From Pseudodesulfovibrio sediminis (lineage in GTDB: Bacteria > Desulfobacterota > Desulfovibrionia > Desulfovibrionales > Desulfovibrionaceae): 64,000 bases of DNA. Below, piece after piece: positions 16,767-27,244 of the stretch (positions are counted from its first letter, which is position 1; each line of letters opens with the position of its first letter). Under the pieces are notes generated by a model, which saw only the letters and a program-made list of their open reading frames with translations, ran no database searches and was not told the DNA's origin. The position numbers and the translations under genes were made by a program. Location: NCBI RefSeq assembly GCF_020886695.1, contig NZ_AP024485.1, positions 3,229,001-3,293,000 on the forward strand, written 5' to 3'.

Positions 16767-17980
16767 ACAAGTTGCCCCTTCTTGATCACGGTGTGGATGT
16801 GGTTTTCCCCATAAAAATAGGCCACGTCCCGGTGGTCGTCGCTGTCGAGCAGGAGCAGGTCCGCCTGCCAGCCCGGTGCGATGCAGCCCACTTTGTCCAG
16901 ACGCAGGGTGTGGGCGGCATTGCGCGTGATGCAGGTCAGGGCCTCGTCCACGCTCAGTCCCATGCGCATGCAGGCCAGTGACATGACCAGTTGCAGGGAC
17001 AGGGACATGTTGGAGCCGGGATTGAAATCCGAGGCGAGCACGGGCAGGCAGCCGGAGTCGATGACGCGACGACCGGGCGCAAACGGAATATCAAGGAAAA
17101 GTGAGACACCCGGCAACATGACGCAGCCGATGTCGGTACCGGCCAGCAGGGCGATTTCTTTGTCGGTGACCACTTCGAGGTGGTCCACGGACACGGCGCC
17201 AAGCTCTATGGCCGCCTCGATGCAGCCGATGGAATGGAACTGGTTGGCGTGCAGCCGGGGGAGCATGCCGAGGGTGGAGGCGTGCTCCATTATGTCCATG
17301 GATTCCGCAGGGGTGAAGTAACCGTGCTCACAGAAGACGTCACAGAACCGGGCCAGTGTGCTTGCGTCGGCGAGCATGGCCTTCACGTCTTCGATGTACG
17401 CGGCCTTGTCCACGCCCTTTGGAACAGCGTGCGCACCGAGGAAGGTGGGGATAAGATCCACCGGGTGTTCTTCGTTCAGCTCGGCCACCACGCGGAGCAT
17501 CTTGAGTTCCGTGGCTGCATCGAGCCCATAGCCGGACTTCACTTCCATGGTGGTGGTGCCCTGACGCATGGCTCGATCAAGCCGTTCTCTGGCCAGCGCC
17601 TTCAGTTCGTCCTTGGACGCTTCCCGTGTGGCCTTGACCGTGCGGGCAATGCCTCCGCCTTGAGCCGCGATCTCTTCGTAGGTCGCGCCAGCGGTGCGCA
17701 TGGCGAACTCATCGGCGCGGTTGCCGCCGAAAACGAGATGGGAGTGGGCGTCCACGAATCCGGGAACGACCGCCCTGTTCAGTGCATCCACGATGACGGC
17801 AGCGTCGGTTTGTGCGCGCGCTTCAAGGTCACGGGCAGGAGCGATTTCCTGGATGACGCCGTCTTTGACGTAAATGGACATGCCCGAAGTCACGGAGAGT
17901 CCCATGGCGTCCGGCCCTGAGAGTGGGCCGGATCGAGGCGTGATGATCCGGGCAGGATCTTTGATGAACAGAGCGGTCAT
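16763..17980 (-). CDS. hutI: Imidazolonepropionase HutI
   Basis: A 405-residue metal-dependent amidohydrolase that opens imidazolone propionate to formimidoylglutamate. Visible signatures are DAHSHLVFGGNRADEF (metal His pair), the family stretch GGGIARTVKATR, KSGYGLD, HADQF-like LHANQFHSIG and SVDHLEV. Length is normal. It lies between hutU (13 bp upstream) and hutG (4-bp overlap) in the same operon. Confidence 0.95.
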   Translation of the reverse strand: MTALFIKDPARIITPRSGPLSGPDAMGLSVTSGMSIYVKDGVIQEIAPARDLEARAQTDAAVIVDALNRAVVPGFVDAHSHLVFGGNRADEFAMRTAGATYEEIAAQGGGIARTVKATREASKDELKALARERLDRAMRQGTTTMEVKSGYGLDAATELKMLRVVAELNEEHPVDLIPTFLGAHAVPKGVDKAAYIEDVKAMLADASTLARFCDVFCEHGYFTPAESMDIMEHASTLGMLPRLHANQFHSIGCIEAAIELGAVSVDHLEVVTDKEIALLAGTDIGCVMLPGVSLFLDIPFAPGRRVIDSGCLPVLASDFNPGSNMSLSLQLVMSLACMRMGLSVDEALTCITRNAAHTLRLDKVGCIAPGWQADLLLLDSDDHRDVAYFYGENHIHTVIKKGQLV

Positions 17981-17993
17981 AAGTACCCCGTTG

Positions 17994-19646
17994 TTAATCG
18001 ATCATGGGCAGGTTCAGCCCTTTCTCTTTAGCACAATCCACGGCTGATTCGTAGCCCGCGTCTGCATGGCGCATGACACCTGTGGCCGGATCGTTCCACA
18101 GGACGCGCTTGATTTTTTCGTCGGCTTCCTCCGTGCCGTCGCACAGCATGACCAGCCCGGCGTGCTGGGCATAGCCCATGCCAACGCCGCCGCCGTGGTG
18201 GAAGGAGACCCAGGTTGCGCCGGAAGCGCAGTTGAGCAGACAGTTGAGCAGAGGCCAGTCGGATACGGCGTCAGAGCCGTCTTTCATGGATTCGGTCTCG
18301 CGGTTGGGGCTGGCCACGGAGCCGGAATCGAGGTGATCGCGGCCAATGACCACGGGCGCCTTGAGTTCACCGTTGCGGACCATTTCATTGAAAGCGAGTC
18401 CGAGGCGGTCGCGGTCGCCGAGGCCGATCCAGGCGATACGGGCCGGCAGTCCCTGGAAATGGATGTGCTTCTGGGCCATATCGATCCAGTTGTGCAGATG
18501 CGGATCGTCAGGGATAAGCTCCTTGACCTTGGCATCGGTCTTGTAAATGTCTTCGGGATCGCCGGACAGGGCGACCCAGCGGAAGGGGCCCTTGCCCGTG
18601 CAGAAGAGGTCGCGCACATAGGCTGGCACGAATCCGGGGAAGTCAAAGGCGTTTTTCAGGCCTGTATTGAAGGCTTCCTGACGGATGTTGTTGCCGTAGT
18701 CCACGGTGGGGATGCCCATGGCCTGGAAATCGAGCATGGCCTGCACGTGCGGGACCATGGACTCGCGGGCGGCCTTCATGACGCCTTCTTCATCGGTCTT
18801 TTGTCGGGCTTCCCATTCCTCCACGGTCCATCCGGCGGGCAGGTAACCGTTGAGGGGGTCGTGGGCGGACGTCTGGTCGGTGACCGCATCGGGTTTGATA
18901 CCGTCCTTCACGAGCTGGGGATAGATTTCGGCGGCGTTGCCGAGGACGGCCACTGTGACGGCTTCGCCGGTCTCACGGGCTTTGTCCATGATCTCGAGGG
19001 CGTGCTCCAGGCTGTCGGCCTTCATATCCACATACCCGGTGTCGAGGCGTTTCTGAATACGCTCTTCACGGCATTCGATGGCGATCATGGATGCGCCCGC
19101 GAACTTGGCTGCCAGCGGCTGTGCGCCGCCCATGCCGCCGAGGCCCGCGGTCAGAATCCATTTGCCTTTCCAGTCGCCGTCGTAGTGCTTGTTGCCCATG
19201 GAAACAAAGGTCTCATAGGTGCCCTGAATGATGCCCTGGCTGCCGATGTATATCCAGGAGCCGGCGGTCATCTGGCCGAACATCATCAGTCCCTTGCGGT
19301 CCAGTTCGTTGAAATGTTCCCAGTTCGCCCAATGCGGGACGAGGTTGGAGTTGGCGATGAGCACGCGCGGGGCTGTCTTGTGGGTGCGAAAGACGCCCAC
19401 GGGTTTGCCGGACTGAACGAGCATGGTCTCGTCTTCCTCAAGTTCCCTGAGGGTCTCGATGATCTTGTCGAAGCACTCCCAGTTGCGGGCGGCGCGACCG
19501 ATACCACCATAGATGATGAGGTCTTCGGGGCGTTCGGCAACCATGGGGTCAAGGTTGTTCATGATCATGCGGAGCGGGGCTTCGGTCTGCCAGCTCTTGG
19601 CGGAAATTTCGGTGCCTGTGGGGGCGGTAACGATGCGTTTTGACAT
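17994..19646 (-). CDS. hutU: Urocanate hydratase HutU
   Basis: A 550-residue urocanase that converts urocanate to imidazolone propionate using tightly bound NAD+. The NAD-binding loop [19 protein letters not shown] and the active-site region with [17 protein letters not shown] are visible. It starts with ATG after AAAGAGG. It is the first structural gene after hutC, 25 bp downstream. Confidence 0.96.
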   Translation of the reverse strand: MSKRIVTAPTGTEISAKSWQTEAPLRMIMNNLDPMVAERPEDLIIYGGIGRAARNWECFDKIIETLRELEEDETMLVQSGKPVGVFRTHKTAPRVLIANSNLVPHWANWEHFNELDRKGLMMFGQMTAGSWIYIGSQGIIQGTYETFVSMGNKHYDGDWKGKWILTAGLGGMGGAQPLAAKFAGASMIAIECREERIQKRLDTGYVDMKADSLEHALEIMDKARETGEAVTVAVLGNAAEIYPQLVKDGIKPDAVTDQTSAHDPLNGYLPAGWTVEEWEARQKTDEEGVMKAARESMVPHVQAMLDFQAMGIPTVDYGNNIRQEAFNTGLKNAFDFPGFVPAYVRDLFCTGKGPFRWVALSGDPEDIYKTDAKVKELIPDDPHLHNWIDMAQKHIHFQGLPARIAWIGLGDRDRLGLAFNEMVRNGELKAPVVIGRDHLDSGSVASPNRETESMKDGSDAVSDWPLLNCLLNCASGATWVSFHHGGGVGMGYAQHAGLVMLCDGTEEADEKIKRVLWNDPATGVMRHADAGYESAVDCAKEKGLNLPMID

Positions 19647-19670
19647 GGGATACCTCTTTCGTTGATTTAT

Positions 19671-20384
19671 CTATTTCGTGCCGGGGGTAAACACGCCGCC
19701 AAAGCTGTACCGGGAGCCCGGATAGAGCAGTTCGGCATAGGAGACGAGCGTGTCGCCGGACCATGTTTTGCGTTTGAGGAGCAGGCAGGGTTCGTTGTCC
19801 TGAATCTGGAGTTGTTCCTGTTGTTCGGAGTTGGGGAGCACTGCCGTCAACTGGTGCTCGGCTTTCTGGAGAGGGGCGACCTTGATCAGATACTGATGAG
19901 CCGATGTCTCCGAGAAATTCAGTTCGAGATAATCGGGAGCCATGTCCAGATTGACGTATCTGTCTTCCAGCTGCAGAGGCAACCCGTTCTCGAAATGGAT
20001 AACCTTGGACCGGGCGACGGTGTTCGCTGTTTCCGGTCCGAAGACATGCGTGGTCACCGGGGTGGGGCCTTCGCGTTCAAGATACCGGAGCTCGCTGAAA
20101 TAGGTGCCGCCACGGGCTTGGATCTCTTCCGCGATGTCGGAAATCTCAAGCAGGTCCTGGCGCGGTATCTGTTTGGCGACAAAAGAGCCTCTGCCCTGTT
20201 CGCGGTAAATGTGGCCTTCGGTCGCCAGTTCCTTGATGGCCCGGTGGACCGTCATGCGGCTGGCCGAGAACTGCTCCATGATTCTGGCCTCCGAAGGAAT
20301 CTTGTGATCACAGGGCCACGATCCATCCTGGATATGGGTCAGTATATGATCGCGAATACGGGCGGATAAGTTGGGTTTGCTCAT
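19671..20384 (-). CDS. hutC: GntR-family histidine utilisation repressor HutC
   Basis: A 237-residue GntR/HutC regulator with an N-terminal winged helix (KIPSEARIMEQFSASRMTVHRAI) and a UTRA effector domain ending YSFGGVFTPG. In this family urocanate is the inducer. The ATG at 20384 gives the conserved start SKPNLSARIRDHILTHIQDG; the frame runs on upstream without homology. An operator-like palindrome lies 35 bp upstream. As first gene of the operon it would regulate itself and hutUIGH. Confidence 0.93.
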   Translation of the reverse strand: MSKPNLSARIRDHILTHIQDGSWPCDHKIPSEARIMEQFSASRMTVHRAIKELATEGHIYREQGRGSFVAKQIPRQDLLEISDIAEEIQARGGTYFSELRYLEREGPTPVTTHVFGPETANTVARSKVIHFENGLPLQLEDRYVNLDMAPDYLELNFSETSAHQYLIKVAPLQKAEHQLTAVLPNSEQQEQLQIQDNEPCLLLKRKTWSGDTLVSYAELLYPGSRYSFGGVFTPGTK

Positions 20385-20415
20385 GTTTTTTACGATTGAT
20401 ATATGTGTTTGTGTT

Positions 20416-20431
20416 AAATGTATATACAATT
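20416..20431 (-). promoter_or_regulatory. HutC operator
   Basis: TGTATATACA (20419-20428) is a perfect palindrome flanked by AA/AT, close to the HutC site form TTGTATATACAA known from other proteobacteria. It lies 35 bp before hutC, where bound repressor would block the operon promoter. Confidence 0.75.
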
Positions 20432-20540
20432 CGACACGCACAAGGTCAAGAGTCGTGTTGCACGGACACTCCGGGGTATGTTTTATAACATTTTTAATTG
20501 CGTTGTATTTTACGGGATATTGGTGGTAGTTTGTAAGCAA

Positions 20541-20765
20541 TATAGTGTTCTCATATCCGTAAGGGATGTATTGTGTTCCAAGGTGTGATCCTGGTTGGGC
20601 GCAATTGCACGGTTGTTATGCAGGGAGCAGTGGTTGGAATAAGGGGAATAAGCGGTCTGCTTTCACAGCGAGCTGTATACGCTGCCGGACGAAACATGAT
20701 GTTTTTTTATGTATAGGGAGCGCGGATATTTTATTCGATCGTTTCTGATTTAGGGGGGGGAGTAC
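20541..20765. other. Intergenic region upstream of the HDOD gene
   Basis: This 225-bp AT-richer spacer must carry the promoter of the receiver-output operon on the plus strand. It ends in an unusual G-run (AGGGGGGGGAG) that serves as ribosome binding site for the next gene. No other structure is evident. Confidence 0.5.
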
Positions 20766-22016
20766 ATGAGTGATAATCCACATATTCTGTTTGTTGACGA
20801 TGAGGCAAATGTCCTTGCGGCGCTCAAGAGAATGCTGAGGTGCAAGCGAGATGAATGGGAGATGTCCTTTGTTGGCTCTGGCGAGCTGGCAATGGAACAA
20901 TTGCGTCGTTCCCATTTCGATGTGGTGGTTTCCGATATCCGCATGCCGGGCATGGATGGTGCGGAGCTGCTTTCAAAGGTTCGCGATGAGTTTCCGGGCA
21001 TCATACGAATTGCCCTGTCCGGTCAGGTTGACATCAACGAAGTGCTTCGGAGTATCCGGGCGGTGCACCAGTATATCTCGAAACCCTGTGAGTCCGCATT
21101 CCTGATTGAGAAGATCGAAGGGACATTGCTTTCCAAGAATGTTCTTGTTGATCAGAATTTGCTCAATGTTATCACTGAAATAGAAGCATTGCCGGTCATT
21201 CCGCAGGTGTTCAAGGATATTGAGGATGAGATGCGGAAGCCGGAGCCGTCCATTGAGGTCATTGCGGAATTTGTCAGCAAGGATGTCGGCCTGGTTGCCA
21301 AAATACTCAAGTTGATCAATTCGCCCTATTTTGGACTGACTGCGCATGTGGATTCGGTGCAGAAAGCTATTACGATGCTTGGTTTGAATACTTTGAAATC
21401 ATTGGTTATTTCAACATATCTGTTTATGTTGTATGATGAAAAATTATTTCCTGATTTTTCTCTGGCCAAGCTGTGGGAGCACAGTTTTCGTGTGTCCCAC
21501 ATAGCGCAGATGCTGGCGGAATGTGATGGTGCTTCCAGAGATGTGGCCTCCCAGTGCAGGATTGCCGGCATGTTGCACGACATTGGTAAATTGATCCTTG
21601 TCTTTTCATTTCCGGACAAATATGCCGAGATATTCGAGCGTGTACAGACCAATGGTGGTCCTCTCTATGCCGTTGAGATGGATGTGTTGGGGACTACGCA
21701 TGCAGAGACAGGAGCATATTTGTTGGGGTTGTGGGGGATTTCAAATTCGGTCGTGCATGCAATCAGTCATCACAATGAATATACTGAACTGAATGACAGC
21801 GTTGCGATGTATTTGTACGTTGCGAATATCATTGATCACCAGACCTTTGTTTTAAACGAAAACTATAATCGTATATCGTTTACTCCGAAGATCGGCTCTC
21901 GGGAACTTGTGAAAGAAAGGCTGACGACATGGTTGCAGTATCTTGATGAGCATTGGGACGGTATGGCTGGATGTGACAACAGGAGTGAAGAACTGATCGC
22001 TGCGATGCTGTGGTAG
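20766..22016 (+). CDS. Response regulator with HDOD output domain
   Basis: A 416-residue protein with a receiver domain (Asp57 in VVSDIRMPGMD, Lys in ISKPC) followed by an HDOD domain (about 135-340) with EALPVIPQVF, INSPYFGL and MLHDIGK. HDOD domains act in signalling as protein-binding modules and usually have no shown hydrolase activity. It is the first gene of a three-gene series of receiver-output proteins, 9 bp before the next. The ATG follows a strong G-rich Shine-Dalgarno sequence. The likely phosphodonor is the PAS kinase encoded convergently. Confidence 0.9.
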   Translation: MSDNPHILFVDDEANVLAALKRMLRCKRDEWEMSFVGSGELAMEQLRRSHFDVVVSDIRMPGMDGAELLSKVRDEFPGIIRIALSGQVDINEVLRSIRAVHQYISKPCESAFLIEKIEGTLLSKNVLVDQNLLNVITEIEALPVIPQVFKDIEDEMRKPEPSIEVIAEFVSKDVGLVAKILKLINSPYFGLTAHVDSVQKAITMLGLNTLKSLVISTYLFMLYDEKLFPDFSLAKLWEHSFRVSHIAQMLAECDGASRDVASQCRIAGMLHDIGKLILVFSFPDKYAEIFERVQTNGGPLYAVEMDVLGTTHAETGAYLLGLWGISNSVVHAISHHNEYTELNDSVAMYLYVANIIDHQTFVLNENYNRISFTPKIGSRELVKERLTTWLQYLDEHWDGMAGCDNRSEELIAAMLW

Positions 22017-22025
22017 GAGCATGCT

Positions 22026-23171
22026 ATGGAAGCTAGAATCCTTCTTGTTGACGATGAGCCGAATATATTGTCGGCATTGAGGCGTCAGTTACGAGAAAAG
22101 TACGATGTTGAGACCGAGACTGACCCCACGAAGGCGCTTGCGGGTCTTGACCCCAGAAGACCATACGCGGCAGTCGTGTCCGACTACAAGATGCCCAAGA
22201 TGAACGGCATCGAATTCCTTCACGCCTTCAAAGGCAAATCTCCGGATACGACCCGACTGATGCTCACCGGTCATGCAGATCTGGATAATGCGATGCGTGC
22301 TGTTAATGATGGCAATGTTTTTCGGTTTCTGACCAAGCCGTGCGACAAGGACAACTTGCTGAAGAACGTCGATGAAGGCGTCAAGCAGTATGAGTTGGTC
22401 ACCGCCAAAAGGGTACTGCTTGAGCAGACCCTCAAGGGCAGCGTGGAGTTGCTGAGCGAGATTACTTCGCTGGTCAATCCCAAGGCTGGTGAGCGGATCA
22501 ACCGTGCCCGGAGATATGTCAAATATCTTGCCGAAAAAGTGGGCGTCAAGGATATGTGGCGTTATGATATTGCAACCATGCTGTCGCAGCTCGGGACATT
22601 GATTCTTCCTCCGGGCACGCTCGACAAACTGTTGAGCGGAAAGGATTTGTCTGGCGAAGAACTGCAAATGATCGAAATGCATCCCGTCATTGCCAAGAGT
22701 CTACTGTCCAAGTTGCCCCGGCTGTCTCAGATCGGTGAAATGATCTCCTATCAGCTCAAGGGATTCGACGGGTCGGGTACGCCTCGGAACGCGATCAAGG
22801 GTGAAGATATTCCCCTTGGAGGGCGTATCCTGCGCATCGCATTGGATTATGATCTTGCTCTCCAGCAGGCGGAGACCCCTCAAAAGGCCTTTTTGCGCAT
22901 GGAGCGTGACAGCGAGCCGTATGATCCCGAGTTGATGTATTATCTTGAAAGCATGCTCGGGGTCGAAGCGCGTTACCAGATCAAAACAGTGTCGCTTGTG
23001 GAGCTGTTTCCGGGAATGGTGCTCCATGAAGACGTGGTCTCCCTTCAGGGGGCCATGTTACTGCGCAAAAGTGTTGAGTTGGACAAGGACAAGATCGACC
23101 GGATTCACATGTTTATGAAGCATGTGGGGATTCCCGATACAATAACAGTGTTGGTGCCAGAGGTAGCATAA
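22026..23171 (+). CDS. Response regulator with decayed HD-GYP domain
   Basis: A 381-residue protein. The receiver (Asp53 in VVSDYKMPKMN, FRFLTKPCDKD) is intact. The C-terminal domain follows the HD-GYP layout, but its catalytic residues are gone: the HDxGK motif reads SQLGT, HHE reads YQLK and GYP reads GTP. It should not hydrolyse c-di-GMP and may be a pseudoenzyme that binds c-di-GMP or the paralogue next door. Its receiver closely matches that of the following gene, which suggests duplication. A stretch of about 50 residues follows the HD-GYP remnant. Confidence 0.85.
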   Translation: MEARILLVDDEPNILSALRRQLREKYDVETETDPTKALAGLDPRRPYAAVVSDYKMPKMNGIEFLHAFKGKSPDTTRLMLTGHADLDNAMRAVNDGNVFRFLTKPCDKDNLLKNVDEGVKQYELVTAKRVLLEQTLKGSVELLSEITSLVNPKAGERINRARRYVKYLAEKVGVKDMWRYDIATMLSQLGTLILPPGTLDKLLSGKDLSGEELQMIEMHPVIAKSLLSKLPRLSQIGEMISYQLKGFDGSGTPRNAIKGEDIPLGGRILRIALDYDLALQQAETPQKAFLRMERDSEPYDPELMYYLESMLGVEARYQIKTVSLVELFPGMVLHEDVVSLQGAMLLRKSVELDKDKIDRIHMFMKHVGIPDTITVLVPEVA

Positions 23172-23172
23172 T

Positions 23173-24183
23173 ATGACAATGTCAGGCGGTTCATTGCCAC
23201 GTGTCCTTTTGGTTGATGATGATAAGAATCTGCTTGATAGCCATAGACGGGTGTTGCGGAACCATTTCGATGTCCATACAGCTCTGGGCGGAAAGAGTGC
23301 CTTGGAAATGGTCGAATCCGATCAGCCGTTCGCGGTTGTGGTTTCGGATTTCAAGATGCCCTTCATGTCCGGCGTTGAGTTGCTTGCAAAGATCAAGGAG
23401 ATTGCTCCCGAGACCGTGCGTATGGTTCTGACTGGCTATGCGGATCTGGAAGTAGCCATAAGCGCCGTGAATCGGGGAGATATCTTTCGTTTTCTGACCA
23501 AGCCGTGTGACAAGGACACATTGATGAGTGCGCTCAAAGCGGGCGTGGAACAATACGAGATGGTCCAATCGGTTCATGAATTGGCCGTTATTCAACGGCT
23601 CAAGGATGGCCTGGAGAGTACCCTGCGTGCATTCATCAGGTTGGTGGAATTTCGGGACCCGTACACAGCCGGGCACATGGATCGGACTGCGGAGATCGCC
23701 ACACTGATCGCTGAAAAAGTGGGGCTGTCATCGGATAGGATAGAAGGACTTCGTCTGGCTGCCATGGTCCATGATATCGGGAAGATCGCTATTCCGTCCG
23801 GCATCCTGAACAAGCCCGGAATATTAAATGACGCTGAGTTCGCCCTGATCAAGACACATTCACTGGTCGGCTCCGAAATATTTGAATTGATGGATACCGG
23901 GTGGCCTATAGCTCGTATCATCCTTGAACATCATGAACGGCTTGATGGTACAGGGTATCCCAATGGGTTGTGCAAGGAAGACATTCTGGAAGAATCACAG
24001 ATTTTGGCCGTGGCGGATGTCATTGACGCCATCATGACGCACAGGCCGTACCGGTTAACACTTGGGCGCAAGAAGACCATCGAGGATCTTGAAGCCCAAA
24101 AGGGAATCAGTCTCAATGCGGAAAGCGTGGAGGCCGGCATTGAATTGTTGCAGACAGAACAGATATTTAAGGATGTTACCTAG
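23173..24183 (+). CDS. RpfG-like response regulator with intact HD-GYP (c-di-GMP phosphodiesterase)
   Basis: A 336-residue protein with a receiver (Asp59, FRFLTKPCDKD) and an HD-GYP domain whose metal and catalytic motifs are complete: HD at 200-201 in MVHDIGKIAIP, THSLVGSEI, HHE at 253-255 and GYP at 261-263. It should degrade c-di-GMP under control of phosphorylation. It begins 1 bp after the stop of its decayed paralogue. Its stop overlaps by 4 bp the stop of the PAS histidine kinase on the other strand. Confidence 0.92.
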   Translation: MTMSGGSLPRVLLVDDDKNLLDSHRRVLRNHFDVHTALGGKSALEMVESDQPFAVVVSDFKMPFMSGVELLAKIKEIAPETVRMVLTGYADLEVAISAVNRGDIFRFLTKPCDKDTLMSALKAGVEQYEMVQSVHELAVIQRLKDGLESTLRAFIRLVEFRDPYTAGHMDRTAEIATLIAEKVGLSSDRIEGLRLAAMVHDIGKIAIPSGILNKPGILNDAEFALIKTHSLVGSEIFELMDTGWPIARIILEHHERLDGTGYPNGLCKEDILEESQILAVADVIDAIMTHRPYRLTLGRKKTIEDLEAQKGISLNAESVEAGIELLQTEQIFKDVT

Positions 24184-26774
24184 GCCGTTCCGTCAACAGG
24201 TAGCTTGATAGTGAACGTCGTTCCCTCGCCTTCTGTTGTGGAAACATCAACAAGCCCGTCATGCATATTGACAACGACATTGTAGGTGATGGCCAGCCCC
24301 TGGCCGGTCCCCTTGCCCACTTCCTTGGTGGTGAAGAAGGGGTCGAACACCTTGTTGAGAATATTTGTCGGGATACCCATTCCGGTGTCGGTAACTTCCA
24401 GCACGGCGTAGTTGTCGAGCTGGTAGGTCTTGAGGGTAATGGTGCCGCGAGCCTTGTCTTCACCCTGTGTGGCTTGAATGGCGTGGGAACCGTTGACGAT
24501 CAGGTTGAGGACAACCTGTCCGATCTCACCCTTGAGGCACTCGATCTGGGGGAGCGATTCGTCCAGATCAAAGTTGATTTCCGCCACATATTTCCACTCG
24601 TTCGTGGACACGGTTGCCGCATCACGAACGATGGTATTCAAGTTGTGATAGCTCTTGTTCACCTCGCCTGGATGCGCAAGCTGCTTGACGGATTTGACGA
24701 TTGCAGAGATGCGCTGGAGTCCTGTCACTGACTCCTGCAGGGCATTGGGAATATCTTCATCAAGATAGGAGAGCTCCTTTTCATCAATGGCCCGCTCCGC
24801 CAGCTCCAGAACATGCTGTGTCGCCGGAGTCGTTTCCATCTCCCTGAGTTCCTGGATGACTTCATTGCCCCGTCCGATCATCTCGGAGTATGATTTGAAG
24901 GAATCTTCCAGAAACTGGAGGTTGGTAGTGACATATTGGGCCGGGGTGTTGATTTCATGGGCTATGCCCGCCGCGAGTTCGCCGATGGATTCAAGTTTTT
25001 GTGACTGGCGCAATTGCGCTTCAACAATAAGTTGTTCTGAAATATCATGGGAGACATTGACGTAGCCAACGATCTTCTTGTTGGCATCCCGGACCGGGCC
25101 AATGGAGGACTCTATGGTATACCGCTTGCCGTCCTTTCGGGTGTTGATAAAACGCCCTCGCCAGACTTCGCCTGCAGTAATTGTCTTGTAGAGGTCCTTG
25201 TAGAATTCCTTGGTATGCTCGCCACTTTGAAGTATTCTGGGAGTTTTCCCCAATGCTTCTTCCTTGGAGAATCCCGTGATTGTTTCGAACGCAGGGTTGA
25301 CGTAGGTTATACGCGTTTGAAGATCAGTTATTAAAATTATTTCAGAGGCTTGTTCTATGGCCGCTGTCAATCTCTGTCGTGATTCCTCTGCATCCTTAAG
25401 CGCGGTGATGTCGGTGAAGGTCAGCACCATGCCGACAATATCATCTTCGGTATTCTTGAGTTCGACAATTTGCCCCAATACCCAGATCTGCTTATCGTCT
25501 TTGGCGTTGATTCTGAATTCTTTTCGCTTGCGATTCTTGCTGGAAGCGGAGAACCATTTTTGCATGATGTCGTGTCGATCTCTGGCGTCGATCCTGTTGA
25601 ACCAGCCATTGCCTGCCAAGCCGGAAACCGGGGTGCATGTAAGCTTGTGCATCCGCTCGTTGGCATAAATCAAACTGCCTGAAGCATCGGTAATGATGAT
25701 GCCGACAGGAGACGCTGAAGCTATTCCCCTGAAGCGTTCTTCCACTTCCCATCTTGCGTCGTTGGCCTGGTGAGTGCTGGTAACATCGTTTCCCAGGCAG
25801 AGCAGCTCCGTGATTTCACCCTCTTCCGTAATGGGTTTGAAAGACCATGAAACCCAGCCCGTGGTTCCGTTTGTTTTGTTTATCGCCATCTCAGAATGCG
25901 CAGTGTCAGAGTTAAAAGACGCTAAGATATCTTTGAGGAGCATGCATTCAGTTGAGGCATCTGTCAGGTGTTTGAAGTTCATGCCGATAAGTGTGTCGTT
26001 TTCAGTCGAAAGTTGTGATCGGGCATAGGTGTTGGCAAAGGTTATGTTGCCTTCTTTGTTGAGTCTGAGAATGAGTGTGTTGGACCCTTCGACCAGGTCT
26101 CGGTACTTCTTTTCACTGGTGCGTATGTCCTGAATGATGGGCTCACTGACTTTGAAGAAAATGGTGAGACATATTGTTGTAAGAAAAAGACCGAGGAGAA
26201 AGATGATGATATTTGCCCGGATGAACGGGGTCCTGATTTCGCTGATATCAATTTTTGCCACTAACCCCAAAAGGTCATATTGCAGATATACAGGGTAATA
26301 GGCCGCAAGGACTTCTGTCCCTTTGTAATCTATGCCTATCATGGTCCCGGTCTCGCCCTTGAGCGCGTGATTCATGGGCTGGGCCAAATCCGCGTCAGTG
26401 GCCATGAACTCCAGTGGAGAGCCTTTGGTTACAGTCTCTCCATTGACAATGAGGAACTGGATATTGTTGCCCACCCGTTTGGCTACGGTAAACTCTCCTG
26501 AATTGCTTTCCCGCTGAAACTGGCGGTGGGCGAAACTGAGATGGCTGAGGATGGTATTCTTTCCCATGTTTTCCCCCGCCATCTGCAACTGGATGGTCAG
26601 CCATCCCATCTCCGTGATCAGGGCGGCCTGGCTGACGACCATTTCGTGGAGCCGTTTACTCTGTTCCCCGAGTGCGGTCTTGTACAGGAAATATGAACTG
26701 AATGCTGAAACCGCGCCCATCAGGAGGACCATCAGCGAAGCAAGTATGAGGAGGCGGCGTTTTCTTCCGAGCAT
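24180..26774 (-). CDS. Multi-PAS membrane sensor histidine kinase
   Basis: An 864-residue kinase. Helices near residues 8-30 and 200-222 flank a periplasmic sensor domain. Three PAS domains follow (about 235-355, 360-480, 485-605; the last has the PAC-type YTIESSIGPVRDANKKIVGYV), then an H-box AAGIAHEINTPAQYVTTNL and a HATPase with NLIVNGSHAI, DTGMGIP and GKGTGQGLAI. It is encoded tail to tail with the three receiver-output genes and is their probable phosphodonor; that pairing is by position only. The start has a poor ribosome binding site, so expression may be low. Confidence 0.9.
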   Translation of the reverse strand: MLGRKRRLLILASLMVLLMGAVSAFSSYFLYKTALGEQSKRLHEMVVSQAALITEMGWLTIQLQMAGENMGKNTILSHLSFAHRQFQRESNSGEFTVAKRVGNNIQFLIVNGETVTKGSPLEFMATDADLAQPMNHALKGETGTMIGIDYKGTEVLAAYYPVYLQYDLLGLVAKIDISEIRTPFIRANIIIFLLGLFLTTICLTIFFKVSEPIIQDIRTSEKKYRDLVEGSNTLILRLNKEGNITFANTYARSQLSTENDTLIGMNFKHLTDASTECMLLKDILASFNSDTAHSEMAINKTNGTTGWVSWSFKPITEEGEITELLCLGNDVTSTHQANDARWEVEERFRGIASASPVGIIITDASGSLIYANERMHKLTCTPVSGLAGNGWFNRIDARDRHDIMQKWFSASSKNRKRKEFRINAKDDKQIWVLGQIVELKNTEDDIVGMVLTFTDITALKDAEESRQRLTAAIEQASEIILITDLQTRITYVNPAFETITGFSKEEALGKTPRILQSGEHTKEFYKDLYKTITAGEVWRGRFINTRKDGKRYTIESSIGPVRDANKKIVGYVNVSHDISEQLIVEAQLRQSQKLESIGELAAGIAHEINTPAQYVTTNLQFLEDSFKSYSEMIGRGNEVIQELREMETTPATQHVLELAERAIDEKELSYLDEDIPNALQESVTGLQRISAIVKSVKQLAHPGEVNKSYHNLNTIVRDAATVSTNEWKYVAEINFDLDESLPQIECLKGEIGQVVLNLIVNGSHAIQATQGEDKARGTITLKTYQLDNYAVLEVTDTGMGIPTNILNKVFDPFFTTKEVGKGTGQGLAITYNVVVNMHDGLVDVSTTEGEGTTFTIKLPVDGTA

Positions 26775-27244
26775 TGTATTGTCACTTCATTAGGTTAGTA
26801 CTGTTGTGGTTCTGATGGCAGGCTTCATATCTCATTCATTGTGGCCGGTGTACTGACGCCTGCGAGTTGAAAATGCGGTCAAGACACATGAATCGTATTG
26901 GGCCAGGCCTGCAAAACAGGCACATCCATATTGTACGGCTTGCTTTGCTTCCATGACGAATCATTGATGATGCGTATCCTGAAAGAATGTCTCCATGTGT
27001 GTTTTTGTGTCAGGAATAGAGGCCGATCCTGGCTGTTGTTTACCCAAAAGTGTCCTTGTTGCACGTTGTGAGCACCGGCGATTAGTACCAGTGAGCATAC
27101 CTGAATGAGCGCAAAAAAAAAGTATTTTGTTACAGTCTGCACTGTGTCGTGCTTCACCGGGGTGGGGTGAGGGGCGTATCAAAGCCATGCGGCAGCCAGC
27201 CGATCATGAACTGAGGTGCGGGGCGATTGCAGAATGCGTCTTGA
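26775..27244. other. 470-bp non-coding stretch
   Basis: No convincing gene on either strand. A short minus-strand frame (26879-27157) has no ribosome binding site, homology or codon pattern to support it. The upstream side should contain the PAS-kinase promoter; the other end should contain the terminator of the activase gene, but no clear hairpin with a T-run was found. A minor hairpin GCCTG-N5-CAGGC lies at about 26907. Confidence 0.5.

Noticed and set aside
18066-19643. Long plus-strand open frame opposite hutU
   Set aside because: hutU is complete and conserved on the minus strand; the plus frame has no motif or start signal.
26879-27157. Minus-strand 92-codon frame in the 470-bp gap
   Set aside because: No ribosome binding site, no homology-like content and no operon context.
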